From NCBI RefSeq assembly GCF_000526915.1, contig NZ_JAGZ01000014.1, positions 1-64,000 on the forward strand: DNA of 64,000 bases, written 5' to 3'. The stretch comes from Mycobacterium genavense ATCC 51234 (GTDB lineage: Bacteria > Actinomycetota > Actinomycetes > Mycobacteriales > Mycobacteriaceae). Below are positions 9,647-18,554 of the stretch, one piece after another. The notes under the pieces were generated by a model. It saw nothing but the letters and a program-made list of their open reading frames with translations. It had not been told where the DNA came from and did no database searches. The translations under genes were made by a program, and so were the position numbers. The stretch's first letter is position 1. Each line of letters starts with the position of its first letter.

Positions 9647-10330
9647 ATGCGGATCCTGGTTGTCGACAACTACGACAGCTTCGTGTTCAACCTCGTGCAG
9701 TACTTGGGGCAACTCGGCGTCGAAGCTGACGTGTGGCGCAACGACGACGCCAGGCTGTCCGATCAAGCCGGCATCGCCGCGCAGTTCGACGGTGTGCTGC
9801 TCAGCCCCGGGCCGGGCACCCCGGAACGTGCGGGTGCCTCGATCGACCTGGTCCGGGCGTGCGCCGCAGCGGCCACCCCGCTGCTGGGCGTCTGTCTCGG
9901 GCACCAGGCCATCGGGGTGGCGTTCGGTGCTACCGTCGACCGAGCACCCGAACTGCTGCACGGCAAGACCAGCAGCGTCCACCACACGAATTCCGGTGTG
10001 CTGCAAGGACTTCCGGATCCGTTCACGGCGACTCGTTACCACTCGCTGACCATCCTGCCGGAGTCGCTGCCGCCGGTGCTGGAGGTGACGGCCCAGACCC
10101 GCAGCGGGGTCATCATGGCCGTGCGTCACACCGAACTGCCCATCCACGGTGTGCAGTTCCACCCGGAGTCGATCCTCACTGAGGGCGGTCACCGGATACT
10201 GGCCAACTGGCTGGCCTGTTGCGGGTGGTCGCGCGATGACACTTTGGTCCGCCGGCTGGAGAACGAGGTCCGCTGCGCGGTGCGGCCGTATTTTCCCGAC
10301 CCGGGGGCTACTGACCGAACTTCAGCGTGA
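9647..10330 (+). CDS. trpG: Glutamine amidotransferase subunit (anthranilate/ADC synthase component II)
   Basis: 227 aa class I glutamine amidotransferase. Catalytic triad: Cys83 in GVCLGHQ, His172 and Glu174 in FHPES; NYDSFVFNLVQYLG opens the domain. It releases ammonia from glutamine for TrpE (tryptophan) or PabB (folate). As the Rv0013 counterpart lies far from both partner genes, it is probably shared (inference). Its 3' end overlaps the convergent pknB stop by 23 nt. Confidence 0.93.
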   Translation: MRILVVDNYDSFVFNLVQYLGQLGVEADVWRNDDARLSDQAGIAAQFDGVLLSPGPGTPERAGASIDLVRACAAAATPLLGVCLGHQAIGVAFGATVDRAPELLHGKTSSVHHTNSGVLQGLPDPFTATRYHSLTILPESLPPVLEVTAQTRSGVIMAVRHTELPIHGVQFHPESILTEGGHRILANWLACCGWSRDDTLVRRLENEVRCAVRPYFPDPGATDRTSA

Positions 10331-12185
10331 TGATGCCGTCCCGGTTGACCCCGGCGCCGGCCGGCGGGTTCTGGTAGACGACCTTGTGGGACTGGGAGCC
10401 GCCGGCGTCGACGTCGGCGCCCTTGTCCAGCACGCCCGTCCAGCCCAGCGCGCGTAACCGTGGCTCGGCGTCGGTCCAGAACATGCCGGTCAGGTCGGGC
10501 ATCAGGAACTGATTGCCCTTCGACACCTGCAGCTCGACTATCGAGTCAACCGGAATCGTCTGTCCCTTGGGCGGATTGGTGCCGATCACCTCACCGGCCG
10601 GCCGGGGGCTGTCCACCGAAGTCTCGGTGATCTTGGTGAAGCCGTAGACCGTCAAGTTCTTCTGTGCGACGTCGATGGTCTGGCCCGCGACGTCGGGAAC
10701 CTGCTTGGTCTCGGGGCCGGACCCCACGATCACGGTGACGACGTTGGTGATCGCCGACGTCTGGTTGGCGGGTGGATTGGTGCCGACCACCTTGCCCAGC
10801 AACTCCGGCGTCGACGGCGAGTTCGCCTGCTTGAATTTGGTGAACCCGGCGGCCTTGAGTTTGCTGACCGCGTCGGCGTAACTCATCGAGGACACGTCGG
10901 GTACTTCACGTTGTTCCGGTCCGGTCGATACGTTGATCGTGATCTCGTCACCGGCCGCCACTGACGCGTTCGCGCCGGGATCGGTGCTGATGACGTGGTC
11001 GGGCGGGATCGACGAGTCGGGCTTTTGCAGGGTGCGGGTCTTGAAGCCGCGATTCTGCAGCGCGGCAACGGCATCGGCAGACACCTGGCCGCGCATGTCG
11101 GGCACTTGCACATCGCGGGTCGATCCGCCGAACGTGTTGAATGCGATCACGACGACGATCGTGAGCACCGCCAGCACGGCGACCGCGACGACCCAGCGAC
11201 CGACCGGACCGCCCATCCGTTCGGGGTCGGTGTCGCTAAAGTGTTGGCGCGGTAGCGGATCGGTGCGCGAACCATGGCCTGGACCGGTCGAGGCCAGCAG
11301 TGAGGTGCGCTCGGCATCGGTGAGTACCTTCGGCGCTTCCGGCGGTTCCCCGTTGTGCACCCGAACCAGATCGGCGCGCATCTCCGCCGCGGTTTGGTAG
11401 CGGTTGTCCGGATTTTTGGCCAGCGCCTTGAGCACAACGGCGTCGAGGTCGGGGGAAATGCCCGCGTGCCGCTTCGAGGGCGCCACGGGGTCCACGCGAA
11501 CATGTTGGTAGGCAACCGAAACCGGCGAATCGCCGGTGAAAGGTGGTTCACCCGTGAGGATTTCGTAAAGCACACAGCCCAGCGAGTAGACATCGGAGCG
11601 GGCGTCGACGGAATCACCCCGGGCCTGCTCCGGCGAAAGATACTGTGCGGTCCCGATTACGGCCGCGGTCTGGGTGACGCTGTTGCCGCTGTCGGCGATC
11701 GCCCGCGCGATGCCGAAGTCCATCACCTTGACCGCATTGGTCGTGCTGATCATGATGTTCGCCGGCTTGACGTCGCGGTGGATGATGCCGTTTTGGTGGC
11801 TGAAGTTCAGCGCCTGGCAGGCGTCGGCGATGATCTCGATCGCGCGCCGCGGCGGCAGGGGCCCGTCGTTGTGCACGATGTCGCGCAATGTGACGCCGTC
11901 GACGTACTCCATGACGATGTAGGGCAGCGGGCCGGCGGGGGTTTCCGCCTCGCCGGTGTCGTAGACCGCGACGATCGCCGGGTGATTGAGCGCTGCGGCG
12001 TTCTGCGCCTCGCGACGGAACCGCAAATAGAAACTGGGGTCGCGGGCAAGGTCGGCGCGCAGCACCTTCACCGCGACGTCACGGTGCAAGCGGACGTCAC
12101 GGGCGAGGTGAACCTCGGACATACCCCCGAAACCGAGGATGTCGCCCAGTTCGTAGCGGTCGGACAGATGCTGCGGGGTGGTCAT
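10308..12185 (-). CDS. pknB: Serine/threonine protein kinase PknB with four PASTA domains
   Basis: 625 aa. Kinase domain residues ~11-275: Lys40, catalytic Asp138 in HRDVKPAN, DFG at 156-158 and activation-loop Thr171/Thr173 in the VTQTAA segment. Linker with further Thr/Ser, one membrane helix (331-350), then four extracytoplasmic PASTA repeats (355-625) that sense muropeptides/lipid II. PknB controls growth and cell-wall synthesis. The ATG shares an ATGA overlap with the pknA stop, implying translational coupling in the fhaA-to-pknB gene cluster. Intact, all key residues present. Confidence 0.98.
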   Translation of the reverse strand: MTTPQHLSDRYELGDILGFGGMSEVHLARDVRLHRDVAVKVLRADLARDPSFYLRFRREAQNAAALNHPAIVAVYDTGEAETPAGPLPYIVMEYVDGVTLRDIVHNDGPLPPRRAIEIIADACQALNFSHQNGIIHRDVKPANIMISTTNAVKVMDFGIARAIADSGNSVTQTAAVIGTAQYLSPEQARGDSVDARSDVYSLGCVLYEILTGEPPFTGDSPVSVAYQHVRVDPVAPSKRHAGISPDLDAVVLKALAKNPDNRYQTAAEMRADLVRVHNGEPPEAPKVLTDAERTSLLASTGPGHGSRTDPLPRQHFSDTDPERMGGPVGRWVVAVAVLAVLTIVVVIAFNTFGGSTRDVQVPDMRGQVSADAVAALQNRGFKTRTLQKPDSSIPPDHVISTDPGANASVAAGDEITINVSTGPEQREVPDVSSMSYADAVSKLKAAGFTKFKQANSPSTPELLGKVVGTNPPANQTSAITNVVTVIVGSGPETKQVPDVAGQTIDVAQKNLTVYGFTKITETSVDSPRPAGEVIGTNPPKGQTIPVDSIVELQVSKGNQFLMPDLTGMFWTDAEPRLRALGWTGVLDKGADVDAGGSQSHKVVYQNPPAGAGVNRDGIITLKFGQ

Positions 12186-13507
12186 TGCGGTGTCTCGTGT
12201 CGGGCCGGCGAAAGGCTGGGCGTCAGGGGGGTGGCCCAGCTCAGTTCGGGTGGCCTGCCGTGAAATCCAGAATTACCTATCGCGCCGCGATCCGTCCAAT
12301 CCGGGCGCCAACCCGGCGCGAAACCGCTCGGGGTCTTGGTGGCCGGCGGCGCGGTCGCCGGCGGTGTCCCGGTGTCGGTGACCGTCGGGGGCGGCGGCTG
12401 CTGGTTGTCACCGCGAGAGTTGATCACGATGAGCACCGCGATGATGATGGCGAGCGCCCCGAGCACCCCGGCGGCCCACAGCAGTGCGCGCTGCCCGGAG
12501 GAAAAGGTGCGACGGGCCGGCGGTGGGCGGCGACCGCTGGCGGCCGGCCGCGATCGGCTGGCCGCCGCGCCCCGCGCACTGGGCGCGGCGGTGGTCCGGG
12601 TCTGCGGGCTCGACGGAATGGCGGCCGGCGAGGCGCGTCCCGGCGGCGGTGACTGGCTAGGCCGCGGCGGACGTCGCCCGGCGCGAACCGCGGCGACCGC
12701 GTCGGCGAACGGCCCACCACTGCGGTAACGCATGCCGGGGTTCTTGACCAGCGTGATCTCGATGAGTTCGCGCACATTGGGCGGAAGCTCCTGCGGCAGC
12801 GGCGGGGGCGGTTCCTTGATGTGCTTCATCGCCACCGTCAACGCGCCGTCGCCGGTGAACGGGCGCTTGCCCGAAACCACCTCGTAGCCAACGACTCCCA
12901 GCGAGTACACGTCGCTGGAGGGGGTGGCATCGTGGCCCAGCGCCTGCTCGGGCGCGATGTATTGAGCGGTGCCCATCACCATGCCGGTCTGAGTGACGGG
13001 CGCGGCGTCGACGGCCTTGGCGATACCGAAGTCGGTGATCTTCACCTGACCAGTCGGGGTAATCAGGATGTTGCCCGGTTTGACGTCGCGGTGGACCAGA
13101 CCGGCGGCATGGGCGACCTGCAGCGCGCGGCCCGTCTGCTCGAGCATGTCCAGCGCGTGGCGCAGCGACAGCCGGCCCGTGCGCTTGAGCACCGAGTTCA
13201 GCGGCTCACCGTTGACCAGCTCCATCACCAGATAGGCGGTGCGACCTTCGCCATCCAGCTGGCTCTCGCCGTAGTCGTGCACGGCGGCGATCCCCGGGTG
13301 GTTGAGCATCGCGGTCGTCCGCGCCTCGGCACGGAACCGCTCGATGAACTCGGGGTCCTGGGAGAACTCCGCCTTGAGGACCTTGACGGCCACCCGCCGG
13401 CCCAGCCGGCTGTCGACGGCCTCCCACACCTGGCCCATGCCGCCGGTGGCGATGAGACGCTGTAGCCGGTACCTGCCCGACAGCGTCACTCCAACTCGGG
13501 GGCTCAT
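12182..13507 (-). CDS. pknA: Serine/threonine protein kinase PknA
   Basis: 441 aa from ATG at 13507 (MSPRVGVTLSGRYRLQRLIA); the open frame continues further upstream to 13843 but that part is antisense to pbpA coding sequence. Kinase motifs: GGMGQVWEA glycine loop, VAVKVLK lysine, HRDVKPGNI, DFGIAK and TQTGMVMGT activation loop. After ~residue 275 comes an Arg/Pro/Ser-rich linker, a membrane helix (about 340-362) and a short Pro/Thr-rich outer tail. PknA regulates cell shape and division, phosphorylating Wag31 and MurD among others (family knowledge). 73 nt separate it from pbpA upstream. Confidence 0.97.
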   Translation of the reverse strand: MSPRVGVTLSGRYRLQRLIATGGMGQVWEAVDSRLGRRVAVKVLKAEFSQDPEFIERFRAEARTTAMLNHPGIAAVHDYGESQLDGEGRTAYLVMELVNGEPLNSVLKRTGRLSLRHALDMLEQTGRALQVAHAAGLVHRDVKPGNILITPTGQVKITDFGIAKAVDAAPVTQTGMVMGTAQYIAPEQALGHDATPSSDVYSLGVVGYEVVSGKRPFTGDGALTVAMKHIKEPPPPLPQELPPNVRELIEITLVKNPGMRYRSGGPFADAVAAVRAGRRPPRPSQSPPPGRASPAAIPSSPQTRTTAAPSARGAAASRSRPAASGRRPPPARRTFSSGQRALLWAAGVLGALAIIIAVLIVINSRGDNQQPPPPTVTDTGTPPATAPPATKTPSGFAPGWRPDWTDRGAIGNSGFHGRPPELSWATPLTPSLSPARHETPQ

Positions 13508-13580
13508 GGCTTGTCTCCCGCACGCTCCGGTCCTCGCGCGTTCCGCGCTGCGATCCTCACGCGCGCTCGCCTGCGCGGGC

Positions 13581-15059
13581 TCATGGGCCCCCCTGCAATG
13601 CGGCCTGGATGACGGCCCGCCCGATCGGCGCCGCGATAGCCCCGCCGGTCGCCGACAGGCGGTCGCCCCCGTTCTCCACGAGTACCGCCACCGCCACCTT
13701 CGGGGCCTGGGCGGGGGCGAACGCGATGTACCACGCGTGCGGCGGAGTGTTGCGCGGGTTGGCGCCATGCTCTGCGGTACCGGTCTTGGATGCGATCTGC
13801 ACGCCGGGAATGGCCCCTTTCTGCTGCGCAGCCTTCTCGGCACCGATCATGAGCTCTGTCAGCTTAACGGCGATCTGCGGTGATACCGCGCGACGCTGCT
13901 GATAGGGCGCAGTCGTGCTGATGTTGGCCAAGTCCGGTCCCTTGAGGCTTTCGACCAGGTAAGGCTGCATCGTCACGCCGTCGTTCGCGATCGTCGCGGC
14001 GATCTCCGCGTTCTGCAGCGGGGTCAGCGCCACGTCTTTCTGCCCGATGCTAGACATCCCGAGAGCGGCGGCATCCGCGATTATCCCAACAGTGGATTCC
14101 GCCACTTGAAGCGGAATCACGCTGGGGTTGCTGTCCATGCCGAACGAATGTGCCATGCTGCGCAGGGCCTCGGCTCCGGTGAGGATGCCCAGCTGGACGA
14201 ATGCGGTGTTGCACGACCTGGCGAAGGCCTCGCTCAGCGAAACGGTCGGCTGGTCGCCACACGGCAGGCCGCCGTAGTTCTCCAAGGTGGCGGTGCTGTT
14301 GGGCAGCGGGATCGTGGGCGCCGCCGTCAGCTGCTCGTCGTCCTTGGCCCCGGCCTGCAGTGCCGCCGCGGTGGTGATCACCTTGAAGGTCGAACCGGGT
14401 GGGTAGGTCTCCGACATCGCACGGTTGGTGAGCGGGCTGTCCGGGTCGTCGCGCAGCCGCTGCCACGCCTGCGCCTGCACCTCGGGGTCGTGGGAGGACA
14501 GCAGGTTGGGGTCATACGACGGCGAGGACACCATGGCCAGAATTTTGCCGGTGGACGGCTCCAGGGCCACCACGGCTCCCTTGCACGGCGGCCCGCCGCA
14601 ACCCTGCTGCATCGCGTCCCAGGCAGCCTGCTGCATCCGGGGATTGATCGTGGTGTCGACGTTGCCGCCGCGCGGGTCACGGCCGGTGAAGAAGTCGGCC
14701 AGCCGGCGCCCGAACAGCCGCGCGTCGGAGCCGTTCAGCAGCGAGTTCTCCGCGCGTTCCAGCCCGGAGCTGGAATACCGCAACGAGTAGAAGCCGGTGA
14801 TCGGCGCATACACCGTGGGGTTGGGATACACCCGCAGGAAACGAAACCGGCTGTCGGTGGCCACCGAATAGGCCAGCAGCTGGCCGCCCGCGATGATCTG
14901 ACCGCGCTGGCGCGAGTACTCGTCGAGCAGGACGCGCTGGTTGCGCGGGTCTGCCCGTAGCCCGTCGGCGGCGAACACCTGCGTTATGGTGGCGTTGAGA
15001 AGGAGCAGCACGATCAACGCCATCACGGTCATCGAGATGCGACGGAGCGAGGTGTTCAT
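13581..15059 (-). CDS. pbpA: Class B penicillin-binding protein PbpA (transpeptidase)
   Basis: 492 aa from ATG at 15059. N-terminal membrane anchor (residues 8-30), dimerisation region, then the transpeptidase domain: Ser223-Thr-Phe-Lys226, Ser282-Cys-Asn284 and Lys425-Thr-Gly-Thr, the three class B motifs in order. Cross-links septal peptidoglycan; substrate of PknB at an extracytoplasmic Thr in M. tuberculosis. Start ATG overlaps the rodA stop (ATGA). Intact. Confidence 0.97.
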   Translation of the reverse strand: MNTSLRRISMTVMALIVLLLLNATITQVFAADGLRADPRNQRVLLDEYSRQRGQIIAGGQLLAYSVATDSRFRFLRVYPNPTVYAPITGFYSLRYSSSGLERAENSLLNGSDARLFGRRLADFFTGRDPRGGNVDTTINPRMQQAAWDAMQQGCGGPPCKGAVVALEPSTGKILAMVSSPSYDPNLLSSHDPEVQAQAWQRLRDDPDSPLTNRAMSETYPPGSTFKVITTAAALQAGAKDDEQLTAAPTIPLPNSTATLENYGGLPCGDQPTVSLSEAFARSCNTAFVQLGILTGAEALRSMAHSFGMDSNPSVIPLQVAESTVGIIADAAALGMSSIGQKDVALTPLQNAEIAATIANDGVTMQPYLVESLKGPDLANISTTAPYQQRRAVSPQIAVKLTELMIGAEKAAQQKGAIPGVQIASKTGTAEHGANPRNTPPHAWYIAFAPAQAPKVAVAVLVENGGDRLSATGGAIAAPIGRAVIQAALQGGP

Positions 15060-16465
15060 ACCTTCTGAATCACCTCGGTGCCGGCCGCCGCGATCGGCGA
15101 CGTGTCGCGCGTGCGGGATCGCAACGGGCGTCGGGCGCTGTGCGAGACGCGCGCCAGGATGGCCAACAACACGTAGTTGGCCAGCAGTGAGGACCCGCCG
15201 TAGGACATCCACGGTGTGGTCAGTCCGGTGAGCGGGATCAGCTGGGTGACACCGCCGACGACGATGAACAGCTGGATCGCCAGGGTCGATGCCAGGCCCG
15301 CGGCCAGCAGCTTGCCGAAGCTGTCGCGCGCCGCGATCGCCGTGCGCATGCCCCGGACGATGACGATGGTGTAGAGCATCAAGATGCTGGCCAACCCGAC
15401 CAGTCCGAGTTCCTCACCGAATGCGGCGATGATGAAGTCGGTGGAGGCGGCCGGTACCGTGTCGGGCTGGCCGTTGCCCAGACCGGTGCCGAAGATGCCT
15501 CCGGTGGCAAAGCTGAACAGCGACTGCACGATCTGATAGCCGCTACCGTCGGGGTCGGAGAAAGGATCCCACCACATCTGCACCCGGGTCCGCACGTGCG
15601 CGAACATGAAATACGCCGCAACGCTTCCCGCGGCGAACAGCGTCAGCCCGATGACCACCCAACTGAAACGCTGCGTGGCCAGGTAGACCACCACCAGAAA
15701 CGACGCGTAAAGCAATAGCGAAGTGCCGAGGTCTTTTTCGAAGACCATGACGACGATCGAGATCACCCACGCCGCCAACAGCGGGGCGAGGTCTCGCGGG
15801 CGGGGCAGCGTCATCCCCATCAGGTGCTTGCCGACGCTGGTGAACAGACCGCGCTTGGCGACCAGCACCGCGGAGAAGAAGATCAGCAGCAGAATCTTGG
15901 AGAACTCGGCGGGCTGAATTGAGAAGCCCGGCAAGCGAATCCAGATTTTGGCGCCGTTCTGCTCGGACAGCGAGGCCGGCAGAACCGCGGGGATGGCCAA
16001 GAAGACCAGACCGGTGAGCCCGAAAATGTAGCCGTAGCGCGCCAGCTGCCGGTGGTCTTTGAGGAAGGTGACGACGAGTGCGAACGTGGCGACGCCGACC
16101 AGGGTCCACAGCACTTGTTGGGTGGCGCTGGGGTGATGACGACCGCTGAGCTCGTTGCCGACGAGGTCCAGGCGGTGGATCATCACCAGGCCAAGTCCGT
16201 TGAGCAGCGCCACAATTGGCAACAGCAGCGGATCGGTGTAGGGCGCGAAGCGCCTGATGGCCAGGTGCGCGCTTCCGAACAGAGCCAGAAAGCCGAGCCC
16301 GTAGCTGGCAAGCGCCCAGTCCAGGCCGTGCTCCTGGTTCGCATCGACGATCAGCAGCGCGGCGACGGTGATCACTGCGGCGAAGCACAACAGCAGCAGT
16401 TCGGAGTTGCGTCGAGTCGGCAGCGGCGGGGTGACCGTGACCGGAGGTTGGACCTGCGTGGTCAT
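15056..16465 (-). CDS. rodA: SEDS-family peptidoglycan polymerase RodA
   Basis: 469 aa from ATG at 16465; same length as the H37Rv protein. About ten to twelve membrane helices; SEDS features include FSIQPAEFSKI, EKDLGTSLLL (the catalytic Asp region) and GLTTPWMSYGGSSLL near the C-terminus. Glycosyltransferase that pairs with the PBP encoded immediately downstream. Overlaps both neighbours by 4 nt (ATGA). Confidence 0.97.
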   Translation of the reverse strand: MTTQVQPPVTVTPPLPTRRNSELLLLCFAAVITVAALLIVDANQEHGLDWALASYGLGFLALFGSAHLAIRRFAPYTDPLLLPIVALLNGLGLVMIHRLDLVGNELSGRHHPSATQQVLWTLVGVATFALVVTFLKDHRQLARYGYIFGLTGLVFLAIPAVLPASLSEQNGAKIWIRLPGFSIQPAEFSKILLLIFFSAVLVAKRGLFTSVGKHLMGMTLPRPRDLAPLLAAWVISIVVMVFEKDLGTSLLLYASFLVVVYLATQRFSWVVIGLTLFAAGSVAAYFMFAHVRTRVQMWWDPFSDPDGSGYQIVQSLFSFATGGIFGTGLGNGQPDTVPAASTDFIIAAFGEELGLVGLASILMLYTIVIVRGMRTAIAARDSFGKLLAAGLASTLAIQLFIVVGGVTQLIPLTGLTTPWMSYGGSSLLANYVLLAILARVSHSARRPLRSRTRDTSPIAAAGTEVIQKV

Positions 16466-17982
16466 GCAGCCGCCCGGCAGTCGATGCCCGGCTGTGGTGG
16501 GAGTGGCGGGAGCGTGGTCACCGTCGGGGAAGGGGGCGGGGCCGACGTGGTCGCGGGCGCAGCAGCACTGGTACTGGTACTGGCTGGGTCGGTGCCGACA
16601 GGCGAGCTGTTGGGTGGGGTGCCGGTGGAAGGGGCGGGGGGCGCGGTGACACTGGGCGGAGTCGCCAGGCTGGTCGCCGGGCTCGGCGAGCCGGGCAGTG
16701 ACGTCGCCCGGGGCGGCGGGCACGGTGGCAGCAAGTTGTTGGCCGACAACTCTTTCAACTGCGCCTCGGCCTCGTCGAGAGTCCCGGCGGGAAGCCCGGC
16801 CAACACTTGTGCGCGCGCGGCGGGGCGCAGGTCCTGCAATTGCATGAGGCGGCAGTCGGGGTGCCCACCGGATTGGCTGAAGCCGATGATCGATAAGTCG
16901 TTGCGTGCGTTGAGACAGCCCACCAAATAGGGTTCGTGCAGCGACACTCCCAGCAGGGATCCTTGGATCCCCTTCATGATCGACACCATGCCGTCGTATT
17001 CGGTGACGTAGTAGTTGCTTCGGATGATCGCGCGTCCGATGGCCAGGCCCGTGAGCGCCAGCAGCACCACCAGCGTGGTGACGATGAACATTCGCCGCCA
17101 GGCAAACCGGGGCCGGGGCACGGGCTCCTCTTGTTGCACAACGCGTTTGGCGGGCTCTTTGCGGGGACCGATGGCAGAAGCCCGCCCGGCCGAAGTGTTG
17201 GGCAACGTCAGCTGGTCTTCTTCACCGGAGACCGCGCCGGCCAGAATCGGCTGAGTCTGGCCATAGTCGTAGTCGACGACGTCGGCGACCACGACCGTCA
17301 CGTTGTCGGGCCCGCCGCCGCGTAGCGCCAATTCGATTAGGCGGTAAGCACTTTCAGCAACGTCGGGTATCTGGAGTGCTTCGTGGATGGTCTCGTCGCT
17401 TACCGGGTCGGACAACCCGTCCGAGCAGAGCAGGTAGCGATCACCGGCGCGCGCTTCGCGCATGGTCAAAGTGGGCTTGACCTCGTGGCCGGTCAGTGCC
17501 CGCATGATCAGCGATCGTTGCGGATGGCTGTGCGCCTCTTCCTTGGTGATTCGTCCTTCGTCGACCAGGGTTTGGACGAAGGTGTCGTCCTTGGTGATCT
17601 GGGTCAGTTCGCCGTCGCGGAGCAGATAGCCGCGTGAGTCTCCGATGTGCACCAGCCCAAGACGGTTGCCCGCGAACAGGATTGCGGTAAGGGTGGTGCC
17701 CATCCCTTCGAGGTCGGGCTCCATCTCCACTTGGGCGGCGATGGCCGAGTTGCCGGCGCGCACTGCCGCATCGAGCTTGGCGAGCAGGTCGCCGCCGGGT
17801 TCGTCGTCGTCGAGGTGTGCCAGCGCGGCGATCACCAGCTGAGACGCGACTTCGCCGGCGGCGTGGCCGCCCATGCCGTCGGCCAGGGCCAGCAGTCGAG
17901 CGCCGGCATAGACCGAGTCTTCGTTGTTGGTGCGCACCAGGCCGCGATCGCTGCGGGCGGCATATCGCAGGACCAGGGTCAC
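16462..17982 (-). CDS. pstP: PP2C-family protein phosphatase PstP
   Basis: 506 aa. PP2C catalytic domain (residues ~5-235) with metal-binding Asp in LALADGMGGHAAGEV (D35), HIGDSRGYL, CSDGLSD and GGGPDNVTVVV. Juxtamembrane basic segment, one membrane helix (~296-318), and a large extracytoplasmic domain ending in a Pro/Thr/Ser-rich tail. The start is a GTG sharing a GTGA overlap with fhaB. Dephosphorylates PknA, PknB and their substrates. Intact. Confidence 0.97.
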   Translation of the reverse strand: MTLVLRYAARSDRGLVRTNNEDSVYAGARLLALADGMGGHAAGEVASQLVIAALAHLDDDEPGGDLLAKLDAAVRAGNSAIAAQVEMEPDLEGMGTTLTAILFAGNRLGLVHIGDSRGYLLRDGELTQITKDDTFVQTLVDEGRITKEEAHSHPQRSLIMRALTGHEVKPTLTMREARAGDRYLLCSDGLSDPVSDETIHEALQIPDVAESAYRLIELALRGGGPDNVTVVVADVVDYDYGQTQPILAGAVSGEEDQLTLPNTSAGRASAIGPRKEPAKRVVQQEEPVPRPRFAWRRMFIVTTLVVLLALTGLAIGRAIIRSNYYVTEYDGMVSIMKGIQGSLLGVSLHEPYLVGCLNARNDLSIIGFSQSGGHPDCRLMQLQDLRPAARAQVLAGLPAGTLDEAEAQLKELSANNLLPPCPPPRATSLPGSPSPATSLATPPSVTAPPAPSTGTPPNSSPVGTDPASTSTSAAAPATTSAPPPSPTVTTLPPLPPQPGIDCRAAA

Positions 17983-18446
17983 GGGCGCAGCTCGATTGCC
18001 GTCTTGCCGATCCGAATCGGCGTCCCGATTGGAACTCGTACCGCGGTGGTCACCTTCGCCCTGTCAAGGTAAGTGCCGTTGGTCGATCCTAGATCTTCGA
18101 CGTACCATTCCGAGCCGCGCTGCGACAGCCGGGCATGCCGCGTCGAGGCGTAGTCGTCGGTCAGCACCAGCGTCGAATCGTCCGCGCGTCCGATCAACAC
18201 CGGCTGCCCGCTGAGCGTGATGCGCGCACCTGCCAACGCCCCTTCGGTCACCACCAGATAGCGGGCAGCATGGCGGCGCTGGCGCGACGGCAGCAACGTG
18301 CCCCGCAACACCAAACCGCGGCGGACCATGACCGCACCGGTCGGTGCGTAGATGTCAGTCTTCAAGATCCGGAGAACAGACCAGATGAACACCCATAACA
18401 GCATCAAAAATCCGGCACGCGTCAGCTGCAGTACCAGTCCCTGCAT
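17979..18446 (-). CDS. fhaB: FHA-domain protein FhaB (FipA)
   Basis: 155 aa, same length as Rv0019c. One N-terminal membrane helix (~5-28), then a FHA domain (~83-150) with VLIGRADDS, STRHARLS and GSTNGTYLD, the phosphothreonine-binding residues. Links kinase signalling to the division machinery (FtsZ-FipA-FtsQ in M. tuberculosis). Stop overlaps the pstP GTG. Confidence 0.96.
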   Translation of the reverse strand: MQGLVLQLTRAGFLMLLWVFIWSVLRILKTDIYAPTGAVMVRRGLVLRGTLLPSRQRRHAARYLVVTEGALAGARITLSGQPVLIGRADDSTLVLTDDYASTRHARLSQRGSEWYVEDLGSTNGTYLDRAKVTTAVRVPIGTPIRIGKTAIELRP

Positions 18447-18554
18447 CTGGCGTCCTTTCCGTCCTGGCGCCGCACCTCATGAATCCAAGCAACGTCACGA
18501 TACTTGGAGGGCGGTCGACGCGGGGCGAAGTACGGCAGCTTATGCCCGCTGCGT

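Noticed and set aside
8873..10192. 439-codon minus frame
   Set aside because: Antisense of the DUF881 and trpG genes, both clearly real.
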